NCBI GenBank assembly: GCA_946187865.1
Contig: CAMHST010000006.1
Span: 1-64,000 of the forward strand
Source: an uncultured Bacteroidales bacterium
Lineage (GTDB): Bacteria; Bacteroidota; Bacteroidia; Bacteroidales; UBA932
DNA length: 64,000 bases
Direction of reading: 5' to 3'
Shown here: piece after piece, positions 56,336 to 64,000 of the stretch
How positions within the stretch are numbered: position 1 is the first letter of the stretch
How the letters are laid out: the number at the start of each line of letters is the position of its first letter
Program-made: the position numbers and the translations under genes
The notes under the pieces: generated by a model
What the model was told of the DNA's origin: nothing
The model's input: the letters and a program-made list of their open reading frames with translations, nothing else
Database searches by the model: none

Positions 56336-58738
56336 CTAGAAAATAAAGTCTATTACATCCTTTATTGTTTTCACATAGACAAAGATAAGACCTTTTATGT
56401 AAATTTCCTTGATATCCTCCACATCTTTTCGGTTTTCCTCGGAAATCACGATGGTGTGCACCCCGGCCCGCTTGGCCGCCAGGATTTTCTCCTTGATGCC
56501 GCCCACCGGCAGTACACGGCCCCTCAGGGTCATTTCGCCGGTCATCGCAATCCCTTCCTTCACGGCCTGGCCACGGAGGGCGGAAACCATGGAAGACACC
56601 ATGGTGATGCCGGCGGAAGGGCCGTCCTTGGGAACGGCTCCCTCCGGAACATGGAGGTGGATGTCCCTCTCCATGAACTGGTCCGTGGTAAGGCCGGCCA
56701 GCTCCGGATGGGCCTTGATGTATTGCCAGGCTATCTGGGCCGACTCCTTCATCACGTCGCCCAGGTTGCCGGTCATGGACAGGACGCCTTTCCCCTTGGA
56801 CACCGAGCTTTCCACGAAGAGGATCTCGCCGCCCATCTCCGTCCAGGCAAGGCCGGTGACTACGCCCGGACCTTCGTTCCCCTTCACCGAGTCGTGATAG
56901 GCCGTAGGAAGCCCCAGATACTCTTTCAGGTGCTCTTTCCGGATCACGCCGGGGAATTCCTGGTTCAGGGCGATCTTCTTGGCCGTAACCCGGGCGATCT
57001 TTGCAATCTGCTTCTCCAGGCCGCGCACGCCGGACTCGTGGGTGTACTTGTCGATGATTTCCTCCAGGGCCTCGCCGTCGATGGACAGCCCGTCACTGAG
57101 CAGGCCGTGCTCGGTGAGCTGTTTGGGGATCAGGTAGTCCTTGGCGATCTGCATCTTTTCCTCGGCCAGGTATCCCGTGACGTTGATCATCTCCATCCGG
57201 TCCCGCAGGGCGGGCTGGATGGTGCCGATTCCGTTGGCCGTGGTGATGAACAGCACGTGCGAGAGGTCGTAGTCGATATCCAGGTAATTGTCGTGGAACG
57301 TGTTGTTCTGCTCCGGATCCAGGGCCTCCAGCAGGGCGCTGGAAGGGTCTCCCTTGAAATCCGACGCCAGCTTGTCTATCTCGTCCAGCACGATGACCGG
57401 ATTGGACGTGCCCGCACGCTGGATGCCGCTGAGGATCCGGCCGGGCAGTGCGCCCACATAGGTTTTCCGGTGGCCACGGATCTCTGCCTCGTCGTGCATG
57501 CCACCCAGGGAAATGCGCACATACTTGCGTCCCAGGGCCCGCGCCACGGACTTGCCCAGCGAGGTCTTTCCCACTCCGGGAGGGCCCCACAGGCACAGGA
57601 TGGGCGATTTCATGTTGCCCTTGAGCTTGAGCACCGCGAGATATTCGATGATGCGGTCTTTCACGGTTTCCAGGCCGTAATGGTCCTGGTCCAGGACCTC
57701 CTGCGCATGCTTCAGGTCCAGGTTGTCCTCCGACATCTCTCCCCAAGGCAAGTCCAGCATAAACTGCAGGAACGTGAGCTGGATACTGTAGTCCGGAGAG
57801 GAGGGATTGAATTTCTCCAGTTTGGCCATCTCCTTGTCAAAGATGGCGCGCACCTCCTGGGACCACTTTTTCTCGTCGGCCTTGCGGCGCATTTTCTCGA
57901 ATTCCTCGCCCTCGTCCATTCCCAGCTCTTCCTGGATGGTACGGAGCTGGTTGTTCAGGTAATATTCGCGCTGCTGCTGGTCGATGTCCGTTTTCACTTT
58001 CTGGTTGATCTCCTGGCGGATCTGGAGCAGCTGCGTCTGGGTATCCAGGACTTTGAGCAGGGCCAGGCCCCGCTCCTGCAGGTCCAGGATGCCCAGCAGG
58101 GCCACCCGCTCCTGGAAATTCTCCACCTCGATGGTAGTGGCCACGAAATTCACCAGGAAATGGAAGTTGTCGATGGACATCAGCGCGCCCACGGCTTCCT
58201 TGGGTGCAAAGGAGGAAGACTTCACTACGGTGGCAGCCCGGTCCTTGATGGTGTCGGTGAGCACCCGGGACTGCTGGTCGTCCATGTCCGGGACAAATTC
58301 TTCCAGGTAATGGACCCGGCCCAGCAGATAGGGCTCCGAGGCCACGATGCTGTCCAGGGCCAGGATCCGCATGCCTTGCAGGATGGCCGTCATAGACCCG
58401 TCCGGCATTTCCAGGGTCTTGATCACTTTACACAGGGTGCCGAAAGGGTTCAGGTCGGCCTCGGCCGGATCTTCCACCGTCACGTCCAGCTGGGGCACGG
58501 CGCCCAGCCAGCCCTTGCCCTGCTCCACATCGGAAACCAGCTTGACCGACTTTTCACGCCCCACCGTAACCGGGAAAACCGTCCCGGGGAAAATGACGGC
58601 GTTTCGCAGGGCCAGGATAGGGAGGTCTTCCGGAAGTTCAGCCTCGTCCACCTTCATGGAGACGGCTTCGCCCATCACCGGCATGATATTCACTTCGACT
58701 CCCGCAGGGGAGAACATTTCGTTGTAATTTACCTTCAT
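56336..58738 (-). CDS. lon: ATP-dependent protease Lon
   Basis: Degrades misfolded and regulatory proteins. With the ATG at 58738 (MKVNYNEMFSPAG) it has 800 residues: N-terminal LON substrate domain (LPILALRNAVIFPGTVFPVT), coiled region, AAA+ module (LWGPPGVGKTSLGKS; ISLGGMHDEAEIRGH; VIVLDEIDKL) and the C-terminal Ser-Lys protease (PKDGPSAGITM with Ser, then LPVGGIKEKILAAKRAG with Lys). The frame continues upstream to 58807 through a palindrome but without family similarity. A later start at MPVMGEAV cannot be excluded. Confidence 0.97.
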   Translation of the reverse strand: MKVNYNEMFSPAGVEVNIMPVMGEAVSMKVDEAELPEDLPILALRNAVIFPGTVFPVTVGREKSVKLVSDVEQGKGWLGAVPQLDVTVEDPAEADLNPFGTLCKVIKTLEMPDGSMTAILQGMRILALDSIVASEPYLLGRVHYLEEFVPDMDDQQSRVLTDTIKDRAATVVKSSSFAPKEAVGALMSIDNFHFLVNFVATTIEVENFQERVALLGILDLQERGLALLKVLDTQTQLLQIRQEINQKVKTDIDQQQREYYLNNQLRTIQEELGMDEGEEFEKMRRKADEKKWSQEVRAIFDKEMAKLEKFNPSSPDYSIQLTFLQFMLDLPWGEMSEDNLDLKHAQEVLDQDHYGLETVKDRIIEYLAVLKLKGNMKSPILCLWGPPGVGKTSLGKSVARALGRKYVRISLGGMHDEAEIRGHRKTYVGALPGRILSGIQRAGTSNPVIVLDEIDKLASDFKGDPSSALLEALDPEQNNTFHDNYLDIDYDLSHVLFITTANGIGTIQPALRDRMEMINVTGYLAEEKMQIAKDYLIPKQLTEHGLLSDGLSIDGEALEEIIDKYTHESGVRGLEKQIAKIARVTAKKIALNQEFPGVIRKEHLKEYLGLPTAYHDSVKGNEGPGVVTGLAWTEMGGEILFVESSVSKGKGVLSMTGNLGDVMKESAQIAWQYIKAHPELAGLTTDQFMERDIHLHVPEGAVPKDGPSAGITMVSSMVSALRGQAVKEGIAMTGEMTLRGRVLPVGGIKEKILAAKRAGVHTIVISEENRKDVEDIKEIYIKGLIFVYVKTIKDVIDFIF

Positions 58739-58764
58739 ATATATTGGGGGACAGAAAGCCCCTG

Positions 58765-58779
58765 CTGACATTTTGTCAG
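58765..58779. promoter_or_regulatory. palindrome upstream of lon
   Basis: CTGACATTTTGTCAG: 6-bp arms around TTT, about 27 bases before the lon ATG. It is placed to act as an operator for a stress regulator; no known box is matched. Confidence 0.35.
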
Positions 58780-58878
58780 TTTTGGAGCATACTCTTGTCC
58801 GGCGCATTTATAGTCAATCTCCGTGCCAATGCAAGGAAATGGCATCCAAAGCCCATAAAATGGCCGGTTTTTGGACTA

Positions 58879-58886
58879 TAATTTTG
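58879..58886 (+). promoter_or_regulatory. -7 promoter box of the HU gene
   Basis: TAATTTTG, about 70 bases before the ATG at 58957. The AT-rich leader between shows no strong hairpin. Confidence 0.5.
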
Positions 58887-58956
58887 ATGATTGGAAAATT
58901 CTTTCTAAATTTGTCCCGATTTTGCAATTGATAGCTCAACAAAAATAATAATTATT

Positions 58957-59235
58957 ATGACAAAGGCAGAGATTGTTAATGAAGTAGCAAAAACTACAGG
59001 CATTGAAAAAGTGCAGGTTTTGGCTGTTATCGAAGAATTCACCAAAGTTGTGAAGGGCTCCCTGATCGCAGGCAACCCGGTGTACCTCCGCGGTTTCGGC
59101 AGCTTTATCATCAAGCACCGCGCCCAGAAGGCCGCCCGTAACATCACCCGCAAAACCACTATGACCATCCCGGCACACGACATCCCGGCCTTCAAACCGG
59201 CCAAGAGCTTCGTGAACGCCGTCAAGGAAAAGTAA
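58957..59235 (+). CDS. HU family DNA-binding protein
   Basis: Nucleoid protein of 92 residues. MTKAEIVNEVAKTTGIEKVQ forms the dimer helices; VYLRGFGSFIIKHRAQKAAR then NITRKTTMTIPAHDIPAFKP is the DNA-gripping beta arm with the Pro at the tip. Standard for HU-beta-like proteins. It precedes the tiny basic gene by 26 bases and RNase G, a gene order seen in many Bacteroidetes. Confidence 0.97.
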   Translation: MTKAEIVNEVAKTTGIEKVQVLAVIEEFTKVVKGSLIAGNPVYLRGFGSFIIKHRAQKAARNITRKTTMTIPAHDIPAFKPAKSFVNAVKEK

Positions 59236-59261
59236 ATAATTATTTTTAAACATTCACCATT

Positions 59262-59351
59262 ATGCCTAGCGGAAAAAAGAGAAAGAGACATAAGATGGCA
59301 ACGCACAAGCGTAAAAAGCGCTTGCGCAAGAACCGCCACAAGAAGAAGTAA
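59262..59351 (+). CDS. tiny Lys/Arg-rich protein, bS22/COX24-like
   Basis: A 29-residue frame starting ATG at 59262 and ending TAA at 59349-59351: MPSGKKRKRHKMATHKRKKR followed by LRKNRHKKK. About 60 percent of residues are Lys, Arg or His. It resembles the small ribosomal protein bS22 of mycobacteria and the AURKAIP1/COX24 mitochondrial motif in length, composition and the KRKKRxRKNRHKK pattern. Such an ORF between HU and RNase G recurs in Bacteroidetes as I recall. A ribosome-bound role is therefore likely but unproven. A hairpin terminator follows at 59376. Confidence 0.75.
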   Translation: MPSGKKRKRHKMATHKRKKRLRKNRHKKK

Positions 59352-59375
59352 GAGAAACTAGGCTTCTTCAGGACC

Positions 59376-59413
59376 AAAGGGCTTGCCGGCAAAATGCAGG
59401 CCCTTTCATTTTG
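59376..59413 (+). terminator. terminator after the tiny basic gene
   Basis: AAAGGGC (59376-59382) pairs with GCCCTTT (59400-59406) around a loop that can form an inner stem (TTGCCGG...); CATTTTG follows. It lies between the tiny gene and the RNase G gene and may be partial. Confidence 0.55.
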
Positions 59414-59429
59414 TTAAACCCACATTCCA

Positions 59430-60995
59430 ATGGAGTCTGAGAAAGCGGACAAGGATCTGATCGTTGACGTTACGTCAACAGAAGTACATATCGCCCTGAT
59501 GGAGAATCACCGGCTGATAGAGTACAACACGGAGTCCAGCACTGGGAACAAGTTCACTGTGGGAGACGTTTACCTGGGAAAGGTAAAGAAGATTCTCCCG
59601 AACCTCAATGCTGCCTTTGTGGACATCGGAGACAAGAAGGAAGCCTTCATCCATTATCTGGACCTGGGACTGTTTTTCCCCGCCTTCGACCAGTTCGTGC
59701 GGGAGTCCAACGGGAACACCAACCTCAAAGACCTGTATTCCCGTATCCCGATCGGTAGTCCCCTTCCCAAGGAAGGACACATAGAGGAAATCCTCCACCC
59801 CGGACAAATGATCGTGGCCCAGATCGTGAAAGAGCCCATTTCCACAAAGGGATCACGACTGACAGCAGAGATTTCATTGGCAGGACGCAACATTGTACTT
59901 CTCCCCTTCGCGGACAAAGTGTCCATCTCGCAGAAGATTGGCTCGAAGGAAGAGAAACGTAGACTGGAAACCCTGGTAAGGAGTATCCTCCCCGTCAATT
60001 ACGGCGCCATCATCAGAACCGCAGCGGAAGGCAAGAACGCCGCCACGCTGGTCGGGGAAACCAAGGCCCTGATAGAGAAATGGGAGAACTCCTGGAAAAA
60101 GATTGCCAAGGACAAGACCGTGAAACTGCTCTTTACGGAGTACAGCAAAACCACAACCGTGTTGAGGGACCTCCTCAACGACTCGTTCTCCAATATCTGG
60201 ATCAATGACGAACGGGTGGCCGAAGAAGCGCGGAAGTACGTGTCACTGATCTCCCCCGAACAGGAAAAGATCGTCCACCTGTACGAAGGCAAACAGCCCA
60301 TCTACGACCACTTCGAGGTCACCCGTCAGATCAAGGGCTCGTTCGGCAAGGTGGTCCCCATGCGGCAGGGAGCCTATCTGGTAATCGAAACCACCGAAGC
60401 GCTGAATGTCATAGACGTCAACAGCGGCATCCGCACAAAAACCGCCGACCAGGAGGAGAACTCCTTCGAGGTGAACAAGATCGCCGCAGAAGAGATTGCT
60501 CGTCAGCTCAGGCTCAGGGATATGGGCGGCATCGTCATCGTGGACTTCATCGACATGGAGACCAACGAACACAAGAACGCCCTCTTCAAGCTGATGCAGG
60601 AGTTGATGGAAGACGACAGGGCCAAGCACAATGTGCTGCCGCTGACCAAATTCGGGCTTATGCAGATAACCCGGCAGCGGATCAGGCCCGTTACGGAAAT
60701 CAACACGTCGGAGCAGTGCCCCCTGTGCCACGGCACCGGGAAAATCCACTCCAGCGTGGTAATAGACGAAGAAATCGAGCGCAAAATCGCTTTCTATTCC
60801 ATAGAAAAGGGAGTCCGCAGCATTGTACTCAAAACCGGCCCTATCCTGGGAGCGTACCTAAAGCGGGGGCTGTTCAACTCCTTCCTGGCCAAGTGGCGGA
60901 AACGCTACAAAATCAAGCTGGAACTGGTGGAAAGTACAGACTACAACGTCTTGCAAAATGATTTGTTCAATGAAAAGGGAGATAAACTGGAGTAG
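59430..60995 (+). CDS. rng: ribonuclease G (Rne/Rng family)
   Basis: Endoribonuclease for rRNA and mRNA processing. The 521 residues contain the S1 RNA-binding domain (about 40-130, VGDVYLGKVKKILPNLNAAF), the catalytic part with INVDSG-like VIDVNSGIRT and IVDFIDM (metal Asp), and the Zn-link CPLCHGTGKIHS. It lacks the degradosome tail of RNase E. It follows the tiny basic gene by 78 bases and ends in a bidirectional terminator. Confidence 0.97.
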   Translation: MESEKADKDLIVDVTSTEVHIALMENHRLIEYNTESSTGNKFTVGDVYLGKVKKILPNLNAAFVDIGDKKEAFIHYLDLGLFFPAFDQFVRESNGNTNLKDLYSRIPIGSPLPKEGHIEEILHPGQMIVAQIVKEPISTKGSRLTAEISLAGRNIVLLPFADKVSISQKIGSKEEKRRLETLVRSILPVNYGAIIRTAAEGKNAATLVGETKALIEKWENSWKKIAKDKTVKLLFTEYSKTTTVLRDLLNDSFSNIWINDERVAEEARKYVSLISPEQEKIVHLYEGKQPIYDHFEVTRQIKGSFGKVVPMRQGAYLVIETTEALNVIDVNSGIRTKTADQEENSFEVNKIAAEEIARQLRLRDMGGIVIVDFIDMETNEHKNALFKLMQELMEDDRAKHNVLPLTKFGLMQITRQRIRPVTEINTSEQCPLCHGTGKIHSSVVIDEEIERKIAFYSIEKGVRSIVLKTGPILGAYLKRGLFNSFLAKWRKRYKIKLELVESTDYNVLQNDLFNEKGDKLE

Positions 60996-61010
60996 TTTGC
61001 TCCCTTTTTT
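60977..61010. terminator. bidirectional terminator rng / lnt
   Basis: GGGAG (60977-60981) pairs with CTCCC (61000-61004), with an inner AAACT/AGTTT stem, followed by six T on the plus strand and by TTTT on the minus strand. It overlaps the last codons of rng and the lnt stop region. Confidence 0.8.
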
Positions 61011-62617
61011 CATTTGTGCCGACGGGGAATGAACGCCTGCAGCAGAAGCAGCGCGAAGACAAACACGGCCAGACGCCCCACCATATCCCCGTAGCGGACA
61101 AAAAAGCTTTCCCGGGTGCTCAGGCGCACCGTCCCGTCCAGTACGGCCGGCTCCCACCAGGGCGTTTTCCGGACAATGTGGCCTTCCGGGTCGATGAAGG
61201 CACTGATTCCCGTATTGCCGCAGCGGGCCACCCAGCGCCGCGTTTCGATGGCGCGGAGGCGGCTGTAATTCAAGTGCTGCCGGTATCCCGGCGTATTCCC
61301 CCACCAGGCATCGTTGGTGATCACGGTGAGCAGCTGCGCTCCCTTTCTCACATAGCCGGCGCAGAATTCCCCATATACCGACTCGTAGCATACGGCTGTG
61401 CCGACAGGGATGCGCTCCCCTCCCGAGACCATATGCAGGCAGGAAATCTCTTCCTGACCGACACACTTGCCCATCAGGTTGCCGCCCAGCAGATTCTCCA
61501 GGGGAACGAAAACCGCCGGATAGGGCGTAAGTTCCACCCCGACCACCAGCTTGGATTTGTGATAGGTCTCTGCACGGCCCGTGGTATCGGTGATGATGGC
61601 GGTATTCCGGCTGGTTGCCCACAGGTGCTTGCCTTCCCCGCCGGAAGGGCCGGCGTCGTAGGAGAGCGGGGACGGAGCGGCGTAGGAGACCTGCCGGTCA
61701 TAGGCCGACGCCCCGAACAGGAGCGTGGCCGAGGGATTCCGCCGCAGCCACTGCTGATAGCGCCGGAAGCTGGGATTGGCGGAAGGCTGGTCCAGCAGGA
61801 AAGAAGCCGTGAAGGTTTCCGGCGCCAGCACCAGCATCTCTTTTCCGGCGGGGATACCGTCCACCAGGTCCAGGAAAACGGAATCCTGCTGCTGCTGGGT
61901 CAGGGACTCGAATTTGTGATAGGGGTCAAAGTTGGGCTGGCCGATCCGGACAGCCACCTCCCGCCCCTCCGCCTCGAATGACAGGCAGGCGCTCCAGAGC
62001 ATCGGCCCGAAAAGGACCAGGACCGGGGCTGCAAGGGCGCTGATGCGGGCGGCGGGCGTCCAGCGGGACATCCGGCCGTCTGACAGGGCTACCATAAGGC
62101 CGAAGACGGAAAGGTTGGCGCACCACACCCAAAGCGACCCGCCCAGATGCCCCAGCACCGAGTACCACTGGATTAGGGACGTGGTGTCCGCAAAGGCGTT
62201 TCCCAGCACCAGCCAGGGCCAGGAGATCTGGGCAACCGTCAAGTAATACCGTTCCCAGGCAATCCAGGCCGCCACAAGATAAATATACGGCAGGACACCG
62301 CCCGTGCGGCGTTTCACCCAGCGGAAAGACCCGAAGACAAGCGACATCTGGAGCGCGTTGGCCAGGATGGCAAAGACGGCGCCCCCTACCGTGGCACCCC
62401 CCACCCACCAGGTGGTAACGGCATTCCAGAGCACAAAGGCGGCGTAGTGCCACCACCAGAAATGCCTGGTTTTCTTCAGGGTGGCCAGCCTTTCCATGAT
62501 CAGGAGGGGAACCAGGCCCACAAGGGCCGTCCAGCCCATGTGCGGAACCAGCCAGGGCAGGCTCATCAGGAGGGTAAATACAGCCGTTAGCAGCAGAAAG
62601 GTATGTCTGGTCTTCAT
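61010..62617 (-). CDS. lnt: apolipoprotein N-acyltransferase
   Basis: Adds the third acyl chain to lipoproteins in the inner membrane. With the ATG at 62617 (MKTRHTFLL) it has 535 residues: several TM helices at the N-terminus, then a nitrilase-like domain with the catalytic triad Glu in LVLAPETFTAS, Lys in YHKSKLVVGVE and Cys in GTAVCYESVYGEF. The frame extends to 62662, within the promoter box TATCTTTG (62667-62660), so the shorter start is used. Confidence 0.95.
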   Translation of the reverse strand: MKTRHTFLLLTAVFTLLMSLPWLVPHMGWTALVGLVPLLIMERLATLKKTRHFWWWHYAAFVLWNAVTTWWVGGATVGGAVFAILANALQMSLVFGSFRWVKRRTGGVLPYIYLVAAWIAWERYYLTVAQISWPWLVLGNAFADTTSLIQWYSVLGHLGGSLWVWCANLSVFGLMVALSDGRMSRWTPAARISALAAPVLVLFGPMLWSACLSFEAEGREVAVRIGQPNFDPYHKFESLTQQQQDSVFLDLVDGIPAGKEMLVLAPETFTASFLLDQPSANPSFRRYQQWLRRNPSATLLFGASAYDRQVSYAAPSPLSYDAGPSGGEGKHLWATSRNTAIITDTTGRAETYHKSKLVVGVELTPYPAVFVPLENLLGGNLMGKCVGQEEISCLHMVSGGERIPVGTAVCYESVYGEFCAGYVRKGAQLLTVITNDAWWGNTPGYRQHLNYSRLRAIETRRWVARCGNTGISAFIDPEGHIVRKTPWWEPAVLDGTVRLSTRESFFVRYGDMVGRLAVFVFALLLLQAFIPRRHK

Positions 62618-62659
62618 GGTTTTGCCTGGAATAATCGGCCGGCGGGGCCGTACGCAGTA

Positions 62660-62667
62660 CAAAGATA
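62660..62667 (-). promoter_or_regulatory. -7 promoter box of lnt
   Basis: TATCTTTG on the minus strand, 42 bases before the lnt ATG. On the plus strand a near-consensus TAACTTCG (about 62682-62689) precedes the PASTA gene. Confidence 0.55.
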
Positions 62668-62713
62668 TGAATTATTTTTCGTAACTTCGCAGGACTTATC
62701 GCATTTGGATCAT

Positions 62714-63484
62714 ATGGCATTGAAAGATAACTGGATTGTCAAAAACCTGCTGGCGGCGCTGGTCGTGGTAGCCGTTTTGGTGGGCCTGGCCACCTGGGGG
62801 CTCAACATCATCACCCGCCACGGCAAAACCGTCACGGCGCCGGATTTCACCAATCTCACCGTCCCCGAGGCGGAAGCGCTGGCCGCACAGTCCCATGTGG
62901 GGGTCAAAGTCATGGACTCCGTATTCGTCCGCCGGCTGGGTGCCGGCGTGGTATACCGCCAGTCGCCCAAGGCCGGGGCAACCGTCAAGAAAGGCCGCAG
63001 CATCTTCCTCACCATCAATTCCATCGTTCCCCGGAAAGTGGTCATGCCCAACCTTTACGGATACTCCGTCATCGAGGCCCGCGCAGAGCTCCAGAACCGG
63101 GGCCTGAATCTGGGAAAACTCAATTATGTGAAAGATATCGCCACCAACAATGTGCTGGGCCAGCGCCTCAACGGGCAGGAAGTCAAAGCCGGAGACCTGG
63201 TGGTGAGCGGTTCCACCATAGACCTCACGGTGGGCCTGGGCTCAGAGGAGAGCGGCACCACGGTTCCCCGGCTCATCGGCATGAAGTATGTCCGGGCCCT
63301 GGACGCCCTCCACGACCGCTATCTCAATGCCGGAAGGGTCCGCTTCGACGAAGACATCCGGACCTACGCAGACTCCATGAATGCGGTGGTGTACAAGCAG
63401 GACGCCCCGGGAGCCACCAAGGCCCTGGGCAGCACCGTCAACTTCTACCTTACCCTGGACAGCGCCAAACTCCCCGCCCAATGA
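62714..63484 (+). CDS. membrane-anchored PASTA-domain protein
   Basis: A 256-residue protein: short cytoplasmic head, TM helix (about 12-33, NLLAALVVVAVLVGLATWGL), then three PASTA repeats facing the periplasm (about 40-115, 115-185, 185-256; VTAPDFTNLTVPEAEALAAQ, KVVMPNLYGYSVIEARAEL, TTVPRLIGMKYVRALDAL). PASTA domains bind peptidoglycan fragments or beta-lactams in kinases and PBPs; here no kinase domain is attached. It overlaps rluD by ATGA, a pairing common in Bacteroidetes. Confidence 0.92.
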   Translation: MALKDNWIVKNLLAALVVVAVLVGLATWGLNIITRHGKTVTAPDFTNLTVPEAEALAAQSHVGVKVMDSVFVRRLGAGVVYRQSPKAGATVKKGRSIFLTINSIVPRKVVMPNLYGYSVIEARAELQNRGLNLGKLNYVKDIATNNVLGQRLNGQEVKAGDLVVSGSTIDLTVGLGSEESGTTVPRLIGMKYVRALDALHDRYLNAGRVRFDEDIRTYADSMNAVVYKQDAPGATKALGSTVNFYLTLDSAKLPAQ

Positions 63485-64000
63485 CGGAAGACTCCCCTTT
63501 CATCGAGCAGCCCGCCGAAGAGGAAATGTACGAGCATTTCCGTCTCATTGCCGACAAAGGGCAGGAGCCGGTGCGGATAGACAAATTCATCGCCTCCCAT
63601 CAGGAAGACACCTCGCGAAGCCGCGTCCAGCAGGCTATCAAGCTGGGCTACGTACGGGTGAACGATGTCCCCGTAAAAGCCAATTATGTCGTGCGCCCCT
63701 GCGACGTGATCAAGTTCGTGATGCCCTACGAGCGCCGCGGGCTGGAGATCCTCCCGGAAAACATTCCCCTGGACATCGTCTATGAAGACCAGGACGTGCT
63801 GGTGGTGAACAAGCCCGCCGGCATGGTGGTGCATCCCGGTCACGGGAATTACAACGGAACCCTGATCAACGCCCTGGCCTTCCACCTGGGCCTGAAACAG
63901 GAGGCCGACGCCGAAGACGAGCGCATGGGCGTGCTGGTGCACCGGATAGACAAAGACACCAGCGGTCTTCTGGTGGTGGCCAAGAATCCCCCGGCCCAGC
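63481..64000 (+). CDS. rluD: ribosomal large subunit pseudouridine synthase RluD (5' part)
   Basis: Makes pseudouridines in 23S rRNA helix 69. The gene runs off the right edge; 173 residues are visible. Seen: S4 RNA-binding domain (about 30-85, VRIDKFIASH...SRSRVQQAIKLGYVRVNDV), the linker VVNKPAGMVVHPGHG and the catalytic motif HRIDKDTSGLLVVAK with Asp157. The ATG at 63481 overlaps the PASTA stop. The full length should be about 340-360 residues. Confidence 0.95.
   Translation, partial: MTEDSPFIEQPAEEEMYEHFRLIADKGQEPVRIDKFIASHQEDTSRSRVQQAIKLGYVRVNDVPVKANYVVRPCDVIKFVMPYERRGLEILPENIPLDIVYEDQDVLVVNKPAGMVVHPGHGNYNGTLINALAFHLGLKQEADAEDERMGVLVHRIDKDTSGLLVVAKNPPAQ

Overview
The window looks like a chromosomal segment of a GC-rich member of Bacteroidota, most likely order Bacteroidales (inference). 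Direct signs are the many TAnnTTTG -7 promoter boxes in front of genes and tRNAs, the near absence of Shine-Dalgarno sequences, and Bacteroidetes-type genes: type III glutamine synthetase, a GT3 glycogen synthase fused to a GT35 phosphorylase, TlpA/DUF4369-like lipoproteins, and an HU gene followed by a tiny Lys/Arg-rich gene and then RNase G. The genus cannot be named from the sequence alone.

Layout. 0-7 kb: the end of an NhaC antiporter, tRNA-Ser(CGA), a small LuxR-type HTH protein, an exported OmpA-family protein with two zinc ribbons, an exported protein of unknown function and a membrane TPR protein ending in a second copy of the same HTH; then a broken DUF2846 gene and an alpha/beta hydrolase. 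7-11 kb: glutamine synthetase III behind a leader hairpin, and glmS. 11-15.4 kb: a tightly overlapping operon (L-galactose/L-fucose dehydrogenase-like reductase, amidohydrolase, FucP-like permease, L-galactonate-dehydrogenase-like enzyme) that reads as an oxidative pathway for L-galactose or L-fucose. 15.4-20.4 kb: tRNA-Val, a CDF metal exporter, DUF418, a HipBST-type three-gene toxin-antitoxin locus, an AlaX-like editing protein and a C_GCAxxG_C_C protein. 20.4-31 kb: lspA, a DksA-like gene, ileS, cvpA, tsaB, a greA-HIT-thioredoxin-like operon with an attenuator-like leader, and an amino-acid symporter.

31-45 kb: one long minus-strand run xseA-xseB-glgB-GH133-GT4-GH57-GT3/GT35 fusion-ribF, a nearly complete glycogen synthesis, branching, debranching and breakdown unit flanked by exonuclease VII and FAD synthesis genes. 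45-52.6 kb: nadE, der, prs, engB, tadA, a DJ-1-family gene, alr and a zinc peptidase. 53.5-64 kb: a ribbon-helix-helix protein, a double-thioredoxin protein, coaD, ung, lon, HU, the tiny basic gene, RNase G, lnt, a PASTA protein and the start of rluD.

Most coding content is housekeeping. The least explained material is intergenic. A 12-bp site family (GGGCCAGGTGTG and its inverse) forms ordered hairpin arrays at three loci (20.5, 45.0 and 53.0 kb). There is also a 52-bp tandem array, a triplet of 44-bp palindromes, a nearly perfect 29-bp-arm hairpin, two genes whose 3' ends are tandemly copied past the stop codon, and copies of the tRNA-Gln 3' flank. None of these is linked to a transposase in this window.
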